This document shows positions 1 to 6,432 of a stretch of DNA of 8,898 nucleotides, piece by piece; the first letter of the stretch is position 1, and every line of letters begins with the position of its first letter. The stretch lies in the NCBI GenBank assembly GCA_007134405.1, contig SLKW01000423.1, positions 1 through 8,898 of the forward strand, in the 5' to 3' direction. The notes under the pieces are model-generated. The model searched no databases. It saw nothing but the letters and a program-made list of their open reading frames with translations, and was not told where the DNA came from. The position numbers and the translations under genes are program-made. Origin of the DNA: Paracoccaceae bacterium. Lineage in GTDB: Bacteria > Pseudomonadota > Alphaproteobacteria > Rhodobacterales > Rhodobacteraceae.

Positions 1-13
1 CGCTGAACAGAAG

Positions 14-35
14 GCCCCGTCCCCGGCGACGGGGC
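14..35 (+). terminator. GC-rich stem-loop, possible terminator of an upstream gene or leader hairpin
   Basis: A perfect 8-bp stem (GCCCCGTC / GACGGGGC) closes a 6-base loop. On the plus strand it is followed by AGGAATATG rather than a T-run, so it is not a textbook intrinsic terminator in that direction. Read on the minus strand it is followed by CCTTCTGTT, which is only moderately T-rich. It lies 46 bases before the first gene, so it may end a gene just outside the window or form part of the leader of the sulfur operon. Confidence 0.4.
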
Positions 36-47
36 AGGAATATGAAA

Positions 48-62
48 CCGGCGGAATGCCGG
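48..62 (+). promoter_or_regulatory. small leader hairpin before the first YeeE gene
   Basis: A 5-bp stem (CCGGC / GCCGG) with a 5-base loop lies 19 bases before the ATG of the first gene. It would sit in the mRNA leader if transcription starts upstream of base 48. The sequence between it and the ATG has only a weak ribosome site (GGGAAA, about 6 bases before the start). No convincing -35/-10 pair is visible in bases 1-81, so the promoter may lie outside the window. The role of the hairpin is unknown. Confidence 0.25.
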
Positions 63-81
63 ACGGAAACGGGAAACTGAC

Positions 82-510
82 ATGGAAATGGATTGGATTT
101 GGGGCCTCGTCGGCGGCCTCATGATCGGCTCTGCGGCGGCGATGTTCCTGCTGGTCAATGGCCGGATCATGGGCGCCTCGGGAATTGTCGGCGGTCTTGC
201 CGATCGTTCGGGCTGGAGCAACTGGGCGGAACGCGCGGCCTTCATCGCGGGGCTCGTGCTGGTGCCGATGCTGATGCTGCCGCTTTACACGGTCGAAGTT
301 TCGACGAACCTGACAGGAAACCTTGCGGTGGTCATCGCGGCGGGTCTTCTGGTCGGGCTGGGAAGCCGTATCGCGAATGGCTGCACCTCGGGACATGGGG
401 TTTGCGGGATCTCGCGGTTTTCGCTTCGCGGGATCGGGGCCACGGTGTTCTATCTTCTTGCAGGCGGCTTGAGCGTCGTTCTGTTTCGTCACGTCCTGGG
501 GGTGATCTGA
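82..510 (+). CDS. YeeE/YedE family membrane protein, N-terminal half (sulfur transport)
   Basis: 142-residue integral membrane protein with about four hydrophobic segments (near residues 5-25, 48-68, 80-97 and 116-140). It carries the family hallmark NGCTSGHGVCG at residues 99-109, with Cys101 and Cys108. Full-length YeeE/YedE proteins (about 350 residues) take up thiosulfate or related sulfur species, using conserved membrane cysteines as relay points. Here the family is split into two half-size proteins, and this is the half with the CTSGHGxCG motif. The stop is followed one base later by the ATG of the second half, so the two are almost certainly co-translated and work as a pair in the inner membrane. 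The ATG at 82 has only a weak ribosome site (GGGAAA). Met3 is an alternative start. The family call is firm. The exact substrate (thiosulfate, persulfide or other) cannot be read from the sequence. Confidence 0.9.
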   Translation: MEMDWIWGLVGGLMIGSAAAMFLLVNGRIMGASGIVGGLADRSGWSNWAERAAFIAGLVLVPMLMLPLYTVEVSTNLTGNLAVVIAAGLLVGLGSRIANGCTSGHGVCGISRFSLRGIGATVFYLLAGGLSVVLFRHVLGVI

Positions 511-511
511 C

Positions 512-958
512 ATGTTGCGCAATCTTTTTGCCTTTTTCGCTGGCGGGCTTTTCGGCGCGGGCCTGCTGGTTTCGGGCATGACCAATACCGAGAAGGTGCA
601 GGGCTGGCTCGACATCTTCGGGGATTGGGACCCGACGCTGGCCTTCGTTCTGGGTGGCGCGATCCTGCCGATGGCGGTTGCCTGGAACATCGCCGCGCGC
701 CGCGCCAGGCCGGTTCTGGGCGGAACTTTGCCCGGCAAGCCGGGCAGCGAGATCGACCGCAACCTGGTCGTCGGCTCGGTCATCTTTGGAATGGGTTGGG
801 GGCTGGCCGGGCTTTGTCCGGGACCGGCGGTGGCCTCGATCAGCTGGGGCGGTTTCGGCGGGGCGGTCTTTCTTGCGGCCATGATCCTCGGTATGCTGGC
901 GGCACCTGCGGTGCGTCAGCGGCTGGAAAGCGCCGGGACCGCGCTGCAGCGCTCTTGA
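512..958 (+). CDS. YeeE/YedE family membrane protein, C-terminal half (sulfur transport)
   Basis: 148-residue membrane protein, partner of the preceding gene. Hydrophobic segments are near residues 3-22, 43-61, 85-108 and 112-131. The second family signature, GMGWGLAGLCPGPAV, lies at residues 93-107 with the conserved cysteine at 102. The early GAGLLVSGMTN stretch is also typical of this half. A GGGGGTGA ribosome site lies just before the ATG, inside the end of the first half-gene, and the two frames are separated by a single base (TGACATG). Known split YeeE pairs often sit next to ArsR/BigR-type regulators and persulfide enzymes. Here the downstream neighbour is a sulfurtransferase-like DUF442 protein, which fits uptake or export of a sulfane-sulfur compound. 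Substrate and direction of transport are inferred only. Confidence 0.9.
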   Translation: MLRNLFAFFAGGLFGAGLLVSGMTNTEKVQGWLDIFGDWDPTLAFVLGGAILPMAVAWNIAARRARPVLGGTLPGKPGSEIDRNLVVGSVIFGMGWGLAGLCPGPAVASISWGGFGGAVFLAAMILGMLAAPAVRQRLESAGTALQRS

Positions 959-978
959 GGAACGGGATTCGACAGATC

Positions 979-1404
979 ATGGATATTCGACCGCTCAGTG
1001 ATGCTTACGCCGTCTCGCCGCAGATCGCGCCCGAGGACATCCCGGACATTGCCGCGGCGGGGTTCGACACGGTGGTCTGCAATCGGCCCGATGGCGAGGT
1101 ACCGCCCGAACTGCATGTCGAGGCGCTGCGCCCTGCGATCGAGGCTGCGGGGTTGACGCTGGTCGTGAACCCTATGCCCGGCGGTGGGTTGACGATGGAC
1201 CACATCGCCGCGCAGCGGTCGGCGATCGAGGGCGGCGGCAAGGTGCTGGCATACTGCGCCTCGGGCAACCGGTCGTCGATCCTTTGGGCGCTGGCGCTGG
1301 CCGGAACGCGGCCAACGGAGGATCTGGTCGCGGCCGGGGCGCAGTACGGCTACCAGACACCACAATTCCGCGACCTGATCGAGAAACTGGCGCAGGACGG
1401 CTGA
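979..1404 (+). CDS. stand-alone DUF442/TIGR01244 sulfurtransferase-like protein
   Basis: 141-residue soluble protein starting MDIRPLSDAYAVSPQI, the typical opening of the TIGR01244 (DUF442, beta-lactamase-hydrolase-like phosphatase) family. The frame stays open upstream to 625 inside the previous gene, but the start at 979 is chosen because the family homology begins there. The active loop is YCASGNRSS (residues 92-100), with Cys93 as nucleophile and Arg98 following after four residues. That C-x4-R spacing is rhodanese-like, whereas classical tyrosine phosphatases have C-x5-R. In BigR-regulated operons the same domain is fused to a persulfide dioxygenase (Blh) and acts as a sulfurtransferase; here it stands alone. 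It lies 20 bases after the second YeeE half. A GAGGAA overlapping that gene's stop is too far from the ATG to be a good ribosome site. Likely role: accepting or passing sulfane sulfur in the cytoplasm. The family is clear, the reaction is inferred. Confidence 0.85.
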   Translation: MDIRPLSDAYAVSPQIAPEDIPDIAAAGFDTVVCNRPDGEVPPELHVEALRPAIEAAGLTLVVNPMPGGGLTMDHIAAQRSAIEGGGKVLAYCASGNRSSILWALALAGTRPTEDLVAAGAQYGYQTPQFRDLIEKLAQDG

Positions 1405-1415
1405 GCCCGGCAAGG

Positions 1416-1437
1416 CGGTCCAAATTTGGACCGTTTT
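1416..1437 (+). terminator. perfect 18-base palindrome followed by TTTT; likely terminator of the sulfur operon
   Basis: Bases 1416-1433 (CGGTCCAAATTTGGACCG) are a perfect palindrome. As RNA they can form a 7-bp stem with an AATT loop, followed directly by TTTT. It begins 12 bases after the stop of the DUF442 gene and lies between convergent genes, which favours an intrinsic terminator. A perfectly symmetric 18-mer with an AT core would also suit a dimeric repressor, so an operator is the alternative. However, no gene starts nearby on either strand. Confidence 0.55.
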
Positions 1438-1537
1438 GCAAGTTGTTGAAAAAACGCACTCAATTCCGCCTCGTTAACCACAACGAAAGCATTGGACGGA
1501 AGCCTTGCTCGCCGGGCGCGGGAAACCCTAACGGGCG

Positions 1538-1570
1538 TTGCGGCCGGCGCACCCGCCCGCGCCGTCGCAA
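1538..1570 (-). terminator. interrupted stem-loop after the permease C gene, possible terminator
   Basis: On the minus strand, 17 bases past the stop of the permease C gene, two arms pair as CGCAA/TTGCG (5 bp) and CGGCGC/GCGCCG (6 bp) around an 8-base loop, with a small internal mismatch. No clear T-run follows on the minus strand, so if it ends transcription it may need Rho or only protect the 3' end. It is placed where a terminator is expected between convergent units. The rest of the 183-base convergent gap is AT-richer around 1434-1495 and shows no convincing gene. Confidence 0.3.
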
Positions 1571-1587
1571 GCGTCAAGTCGCGGGTT

Positions 1588-2574
1588 TCAGCGGCCGCGG
1601 ATACGGGGATCGAGCGCGTCGCGCAGACCGTCGCCGATGAAGTTCACGCTGAGCACGGTCAGCGAGATGAAGACGCCGGGCCAGACGACGCGGGCCGGGT
1701 ACTGCTCGATCCAGTCGCGCCCGTCGTAGAGAATACGCCCCCAAGTGGGGAAATCGGGCGGGAAGCCGAGGCCGAGGAAGGACAGCGCCGATTCGGTGAT
1801 GATCGCCGAGGCGATGCCCAGCGTCGCCGAGACCATGATCGGCGACATGACGTTGGGCAGGATGTGGCGGGTGTTGATCCGCCGCGAGGGCGTGCCGATC
1901 GAACGGGCGGCGAGCACGAATTCGCGCTCTTTCAGTGCCAGAACGTCGCCGCGCACGATCCGTGCGGTCTGCATCCAGCTGGTGATGGCGATGGCGACCA
2001 CGATCAGCGTGAAGACACCCATCGCCTGGCCGAAGACCCCTTCGAGCACGTCGCGGAAGAGCGCCACCAGGATCAGCAGCAGCGGCAGCAGCGGCAGCGC
2101 CAGGAAGAGGTCGGTGGTGCGCATCAGCGGCGCGTCGAGCAGCTTGAAATAGCCTGCAAGGACCCCGATCAGCGTGCCGAGCACGATGCCGAGCAGCATC
2201 GCCATCAGCCCCACCGCGACCGAAACCCGGCCACCGTACATCATTCGCGCGAGAAGGTCGCGGCCAAGCTGGTCGGTGCCCATCGGGTGCGTCCAGCTGG
2301 AGCCGAGGTTGCGAGAGCGGATGTCGATGAGGCCGGGATCAACCTGCCAGATCCAGGGCCCCACGGTGACGAACAGGATGATCGAGACGAAGACCAGCAT
2401 CCCCGCCATCGCGCCCTTGTGGGTCTTGAACTGGTCCCAGACGTCCCACCACTGGTTCCGCGGCGGGCGCAGGTCATGCACATCGTCGGCGGAGGACGGG
2501 GGCCTACTCGGCGGTGGCGGCGGCGCGGACGGTTTCGGTGGGGCGGCCGGGGGCGGCATCGAGGCGTCAGTCAT
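1588..2574 (-). CDS. OppC/DppC-type peptide ABC transporter permease
   Basis: 328-residue inner-membrane permease of the dipeptide/oligopeptide importer. Membrane segments lie near residues 56-76, 116-141, 153-173, 186-203, 240-268 and 298-316. The HPMGTDQLGRD motif at 96-106 is the classic OppC/DppC landmark just before the second membrane segment. The ATPase-contact EAA loop is at about 217-240 (EREFVLAARSIGT...). The C terminus LDPRIRGR is typical. The start at 2574 is supported by GAGG about seven bases upstream. The gene overlaps the end of permease B by 8 bases (ATGACTGA), so translation is coupled. Unusually, residues 7-26 contain 13 prolines, giving a disordered cytoplasmic tail before the usual family start. 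It pairs with permease B to form the translocation pore. It is the last gene of the five-gene unit. Confidence 0.93.
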   Translation of the reverse strand: MTDASMPPPAAPPKPSAPPPPPSRPPSSADDVHDLRPPRNQWWDVWDQFKTHKGAMAGMLVFVSIILFVTVGPWIWQVDPGLIDIRSRNLGSSWTHPMGTDQLGRDLLARMMYGGRVSVAVGLMAMLLGIVLGTLIGVLAGYFKLLDAPLMRTTDLFLALPLLPLLLILVALFRDVLEGVFGQAMGVFTLIVVAIAITSWMQTARIVRGDVLALKEREFVLAARSIGTPSRRINTRHILPNVMSPIMVSATLGIASAIITESALSFLGLGFPPDFPTWGRILYDGRDWIEQYPARVVWPGVFISLTVLSVNFIGDGLRDALDPRIRGR

Positions 2575-3574
2575 AGCGGATCCTCGGATCGAGGATGCCG
2601 TAGAGCACGTCGGCGATCAGGTTGAAGAGCACGATGAGGATGGCGAAAATGAAGGTGATGGTCTGCACCATGGGCCAGTCGCTGACATAAATCGCGCGGA
2701 TCAGCGCGTCACCGAGCCCGTTCACGCGGAAGATCTGCTCGGTGATAATCGCCCCGGTGAAGACCGTGGGAATGCCTATGGCGATAACCGTCACTACCGG
2801 GATCATCGAGTTTCGCAGAACGTGGACCAGCACCACGGTCTGTTCGCGCAAGCCCTTGGCGCGGGCGGTGCGCACGTAGTCCTGATTGAGGTTGTCGAGC
2901 ATCGAGGCGCGCATGAAACGGCTGATCTGGCTGGCGTTGAAGAGCGCGAGCACCGCGACTGGCATGACGATCTGGCGCACCTGGCGCATGAAGCTGTCCC
3001 AGTCGGTGACGCGCAAGGTCGTGTCGTACATTGACGGGAACCAGCCCAGCCAGACCGAGAAGATCAGGATGAAGACGACGCCGGTGAAGAAGGTGGGCAC
3101 GGAAAAGCCGACCATCGACACGAAGGTGCCGATCTGGTCGAACCAGGAATACTGCTTGTAGGCCGAGATCACCCCGATCGGCACCGCGATCAGGATGCCG
3201 AAGAGGTAGCCGAGCCCCACCACCCAGAGCGTCTGCGGGATGCGCTGGATGATGATGTCGCCCACCGGCGAGCGGGTCTGCCAGGACAGGATGCGCGGCC
3301 CGGCAGGCGCGATGTCCCAGCCCGTCGCTGCCGCGATCATGTGCAGAGGCTCGGTCACCGCCATCATTTGCAGCCACCTGAAATAGCGGACGATAACCGG
3401 CTCGCCGAGGCCAAGCGCGGCGCGGATCTGCTCGCGCACCTCGGGCGGGATGGTCAGCGGCAGGCTTGCCGTCGGATCGCCCGGCGCCATGTCGAGCATC
3501 AGGAAGACGATCAGGCTGATGACCAGCACGGTCGGAACGGCAAACGCGAGGCGCCGCAAGGTGTAGGTGAACAT
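2567..3574 (-). CDS. OppB/DppB-type peptide ABC transporter permease
   Basis: 335-residue permease, a usual length for the family. The first membrane helix (about 9-29) is followed by DMAPGDPTASLP, matching the family's PGDP motif. Further helices are near 116-138, 149-176, 202-216, 257-278 and 304-324. The EAA loop, which docks onto the ATPases, reads QDYVRTARAKGLREQ at 231-245. The C terminus LDPRIRYD resembles that of its partner permease. The ribosome site before ATG 3574 is GGGGG with about seven bases spacing, weaker than that of the binding-protein gene. The gene starts 78 bases after the stop of the binding-protein gene, across a strong stem-loop, and overlaps the next permease by 8 bases. 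It forms the membrane channel with permease C. The family is certain; the imported substrate is not determined by the permease sequence. Confidence 0.94.
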   Translation of the reverse strand: MFTYTLRRLAFAVPTVLVISLIVFLMLDMAPGDPTASLPLTIPPEVREQIRAALGLGEPVIVRYFRWLQMMAVTEPLHMIAAATGWDIAPAGPRILSWQTRSPVGDIIIQRIPQTLWVVGLGYLFGILIAVPIGVISAYKQYSWFDQIGTFVSMVGFSVPTFFTGVVFILIFSVWLGWFPSMYDTTLRVTDWDSFMRQVRQIVMPVAVLALFNASQISRFMRASMLDNLNQDYVRTARAKGLREQTVVLVHVLRNSMIPVVTVIAIGIPTVFTGAIITEQIFRVNGLGDALIRAIYVSDWPMVQTITFIFAILIVLFNLIADVLYGILDPRIRYD

Positions 3575-3613
3575 CGTCTAGCCCCCGCGGATTGGGCGGT
3601 GGTCGAAAGGAAG

Positions 3614-3639
3614 GCCCGCCCCGTTGGATCGGGGCGGGC
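3614..3639 (-). terminator. intra-operon stem-loop between binding-protein and permease genes
   Basis: A perfect 10-bp GC stem (GCCCGCCCCG / CGGGGCGGGC) closes a 6-base loop, 14 bases after the stop of the binding-protein gene. On the minus strand it is followed by CTTCCTTTC, a partial T-rich tail. Such hairpins between a solute-binding protein gene and its permease genes act as partial terminators or block 3' decay, so that binding protein is made in excess. The stem is seen directly; its effect here is inferred. Confidence 0.65.
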
Positions 3640-3652
3640 GATCAGCGGCGGA

Positions 3653-5368
3653 TCACTCCTCGATCCGGTACCATTCAGCCTGGTTCCAATGCTCGGAATC
3701 CCAGACGTTCATGATGTTGCCGCCCACCGTCGTCGCCTTGGCCGAAACCCGGCCACGGGCAACCAGCGGCAGATGCGCATAGTCCTGCACGAAAATGTCG
3801 TTGAGCGCGATCACCAGTTCCTCGCGGCGTGCCGGCTCGGGCTCGCGGTTCAGTTCGGCCCAGAGTGCGTCATACTCCTCGTTGCAGTAGCGGTTGATGT
3901 TCTGGCCCTGCCACTGGGTCTCGGGCTTCGGCTCGCGGCCACAACGGCGCTGCTCGAGGTGCGGGGTCGGATCCGTCCCTTCGAAGAGCGAAGCGTACAT
4001 CTGTACGTCGGCGTAGAACTTCAGATAGGTGTCCGGGCTGCCCGGGTCCGAGCCGAAGAAGACGCCCGCATCGATGTTGCGCAGGCGCGTGTCGATGCCG
4101 ATCTCGCGCCACCACTGCTGGATCAGCGCCTGGAAGTCCTGGCGCACGGCATTGGTCGAGGTCTGGAACAGCAGCTCCAGCCGCTGGCCGTCCTTGGTGC
4201 GGATGCCGTCGGCGCCGCGTTCCCAGCCGGCCTCGTCCAGAAGCTCGTTGGCGCGGTCGATGTCCTGCACCAGACAATCGTCGTTGTTGGTCGAGGCCAT
4301 GGCGGGCGGGGCGACGATGAAGTTGCAGGTCGCCATACCCATCGGACCGAAGCCGATCTCGGTCAGCAGCTCGCGGTCGATGGCGCGGGAGAGCGCTTCA
4401 CGCACGCGGATGTCCGAGAGGATCGGGTGCTCGTGCTGGCGGGTGGAGCGTTCGCCCTCCGGCAGGTTCGGCGAAGGATCGGTGAAGTTGATCTCGATCC
4501 GCTCCATCAGCGGGCCGAAATCGACCAGAAGCTCGCCGCGACCGCCGGCTTCCATTTGCGCGATCACTTCGGGGGCGAGCTGCAGGTTCCAGGCATAGTC
4601 CATCTCGCCGGTCTGGAAGACCGCGCGCGCCGCGCCCGCGGCATCGCCGCCGCCGGCCCAGGTGATGGTTTCGAAATAGGGCTGGTTTTCCACCCGGTAG
4701 TTCTCGTTCATGACGAATTCGATGACGTCATTGGGGCGGAAATTCTCGACCTTGTAGGGGCCGGTGCCGATCGGAGCGAAGTTCTCGTTGGTGCATTCGG
4801 GTGCACGCGCGCCCATGCAGTTTTCGAACTGCGCCTTCTGGATGATCGGCGAGCCCGCGCCCACGAAGGGCAGGTAGGGATTCGGCGTTGCATCCTCGAA
4901 GGTGATCTTGATGGTGCGCTCGTCCTCGGCCTCGACGCTTTCGATGCCGGCGAACCGGTCGCGATAGGCGCAGCCACCCTCGGGATGGGTGCAGTATTCA
5001 TAGGTGAACACCACGTCATCGGCGGTCACGTCGGTTCCGTCCGACCAGACTAGGCCTTCCTTGAGCCGCCAGGTGATGGTCTTCAGATCCTCGCTGACGC
5101 CCTCGTTGTCGATGGTGGGGATCTCTTCGGCCAGCCAGGGGACCAACTCGCCCTCGTTGTCGAACCGCGCGAGCGGCTCCAGCACGATCGAGGCCGCGTT
5201 CATCTCTTTCGTGCCGCCCGACAGGAAGACGTTCATCGTCGAGACCGCCTGCCAGTAGATGATGTTGAGATGGCCGCTCGAGCCGCGCTCGCGCTCCTCG
5301 GCCATGGCGAAGGCCGGGACCAGCGCCAGGGCCGCGACCGCGCCCATCAATTTCGTTCTGCGTTTCAT
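3653..5368 (-). CDS. periplasmic peptide-binding protein of ABC importer (SBP family 5)
   Basis: 571-residue extracytoplasmic solute-binding protein of the DppA/OppA type. The N terminus (MKRRTKLMG, then a hydrophobic run, ending AFAMA-EE) is a Sec signal peptide with likely cleavage after residue 23. There is no lipobox Cys, so the mature protein should be free in the periplasm. Family landmarks include [21 protein letters not shown] (two overlapping parts of residues 95-115), DDVVFTYEY at 118-126, and [10 protein letters not shown] with RPNDVIEF at 201-218. [13 protein letters not shown] at 321-333 is also typical. The mature part has eight cysteines in four near pairs (126/133, 184/192, 348/365, 476/495), suggesting four disulfides. 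The start is firm: AAGGAGAG lies five bases before the ATG, which overlaps the stop of the upstream ATPase as ATGA. It captures the substrate and delivers it to permeases B and C. Peptides are the most likely ligand; family 5 also includes opine, glutathione and nickel binders. Confidence 0.92.
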   Translation of the reverse strand: MKRRTKLMGAVAALALVPAFAMAEERERGSSGHLNIIYWQAVSTMNVFLSGGTKEMNAASIVLEPLARFDNEGELVPWLAEEIPTIDNEGVSEDLKTITWRLKEGLVWSDGTDVTADDVVFTYEYCTHPEGGCAYRDRFAGIESVEAEDERTIKITFEDATPNPYLPFVGAGSPIIQKAQFENCMGARAPECTNENFAPIGTGPYKVENFRPNDVIEFVMNENYRVENQPYFETITWAGGGDAAGAARAVFQTGEMDYAWNLQLAPEVIAQMEAGGRGELLVDFGPLMERIEINFTDPSPNLPEGERSTRQHEHPILSDIRVREALSRAIDRELLTEIGFGPMGMATCNFIVAPPAMASTNNDDCLVQDIDRANELLDEAGWERGADGIRTKDGQRLELLFQTSTNAVRQDFQALIQQWWREIGIDTRLRNIDAGVFFGSDPGSPDTYLKFYADVQMYASLFEGTDPTPHLEQRRCGREPKPETQWQGQNINRYCNEEYDALWAELNREPEPARREELVIALNDIFVQDYAHLPLVARGRVSAKATTVGGNIMNVWDSEHWNQAEWYRIEE

Positions 5369-6432
5369 GCATTCTCTCCTTGTTGGATATGCTCAGGCCT
5401 CGGGGCGGCGCCGGTTTGGTCCGCGCTCGTTCTTGTCTTTGGCATCGTGGCGTCGTGCAGGTGGCAGGCCACGAAATGCCCCGGCTCGATCTCGCGAAAC
5501 TCGGGGTCGATCTTATGGCAGATATCCATCACCTTCGGGCAGCGGGTGCAGAAATTGCAGCCCTTGGGTGGATTGGCGGGCGAGGGGACGTCGCCTTTGA
5601 GGATGATGCGCTGAACGCGCGCCTCGATCGCCGGATCGGGCTCGGGCACGGCCGACATCAGCGCTTCGGTATAGGGGTGCAGGGGGTTCGTGTAGAGCGC
5701 CTCGCGCGGGGCCAGTTCGACGATCTTGCCCAGATACATCACCGCCACCCGGTCGGCGATGTGCTTGACCATGCTCAGGTCATGGCTGATGAACATGTAA
5801 GTCAGTCCAAAGCGGTCCTGCAATTCCTCCAGCAGGTTGACGACCTGCGCCTGGATCGACACGTCCAAAGCCGCGATCGGCTCGTCGCAGACGATGAATT
5901 TCGGGTTCAGCGCCAGCGCCCGCGCGATTCCGATGCGCTGCCTCTGACCGCCCGAAAAGGCGTGCGGGTAGCGGTTGGCGAAGTTGCGGTTCAGCCCGAC
6001 CGCATCCATCAACTCATAAACGCGGTTCAACCGGTCCTTGCCCGAGAGCTTGCCATGTTCTTCCAGCGGCTCGGCGATGATCGCGGCCACCGTCATGCGT
6101 GGATTGAGGCAGGCTTGGGGATCCTGGAACACCATCTGCATGGTCGGCCGCAGCTTGCGGAGCTGCGTCTGACTCATCTTGCCGATCTCGGTACCGTCGA
6201 TCTTGATCGAGCCTGCGGTGATGTCATAGAGCCGCAGCACAGCGCGCCCGCAGGTTGATTTTCCGCAACCGGATTCGCCCACCACCCCCAGCGTCTCACC
6301 TTCGTAGATGTCGAAGGTGACGTCATCCACCGCCTTCACCGCCCCCACCTGCCGGCGCAGAAGCCCGCCGACGATCGGGAAGTGCATCTTCAGGTTCCGC
6401 ACCTCGACCAGTTTCTTGCGCCCGCCACTCAT
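5365..6432 (-). CDS. OppF/DppF-type peptide ABC transporter ATPase
   Basis: 355-residue cytoplasmic ATPase that powers the importer. Motifs in order: Walker [10 protein letters not shown] at 52-60, Q-loop VFQDP at 101-105, signature FSGGQRQR at 159-166, Walker B FIVCDEP at 179-185, and switch His217. The oligopeptide-transporter C-terminal domain begins around [10 protein letters not shown] (249-258). It holds a Cys cluster (292, 295, 298, 305, with 323) of the sort that binds a 4Fe-4S cluster in DppD/DppF-type ATPases. The last 25 or so residues are polar and look disordered. The gene overlaps the preceding ATPase and the following binding-protein gene by 4 bases each (ATGA), so all three are translationally coupled. 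The ribosome site GGGGAA lies inside the upstream gene. It is expected to heterodimerise with the D-type ATPase under permeases B and C. Confidence 0.94.
   Translation of the reverse strand: MSGGRKKLVEVRNLKMHFPIVGGLLRRQVGAVKAVDDVTFDIYEGETLGVVGESGCGKSTCGRAVLRLYDITAGSIKIDGTEIGKMSQTQLRKLRPTMQMVFQDPQACLNPRMTVAAIIAEPLEEHGKLSGKDRLNRVYELMDAVGLNRNFANRYPHAFSGGQRQRIGIARALALNPKFIVCDEPIAALDVSIQAQVVNLLEELQDRFGLTYMFISHDLSMVKHIADRVAVMYLGKIVELAPREALYTNPLHPYTEALMSAVPEPDPAIEARVQRIILKGDVPSPANPPKGCNFCTRCPKVMDICHKIDPEFREIEPGHFVACHLHDATMPKTRTSADQTGAAPRPEHIQQGENA

Noticed and set aside
625..978. Extension of the DUF442 protein upstream inside the second YeeE gene
   Set aside because: The extra residues are an out-of-frame reading of a clear YeeE half; DUF442 homology begins at the ATG at 979.
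1350..1577. Minus-strand 75-codon frame across the convergent gap
   Set aside because: It overlaps the end of the DUF442 gene and the palindrome, has no recognisable family and lacks a convincing ribosome site.
1492..2625. Plus-strand open frame of 377 codons opposite permease C
   Set aside because: The translation is dominated by R, D, E, H and Q runs typical of an antisense shadow in GC-rich DNA. The minus strand encodes an unmistakable OppC permease.
3341..5053. Long plus-strand open frame of 570 codons opposite the binding-protein and permease B genes
   Set aside because: It is antisense to two genes with clear family motifs, spans the gap and hairpin between them, and its translation is low-complexity with no recognisable domain. 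It is a by-product of GC-rich codon use.
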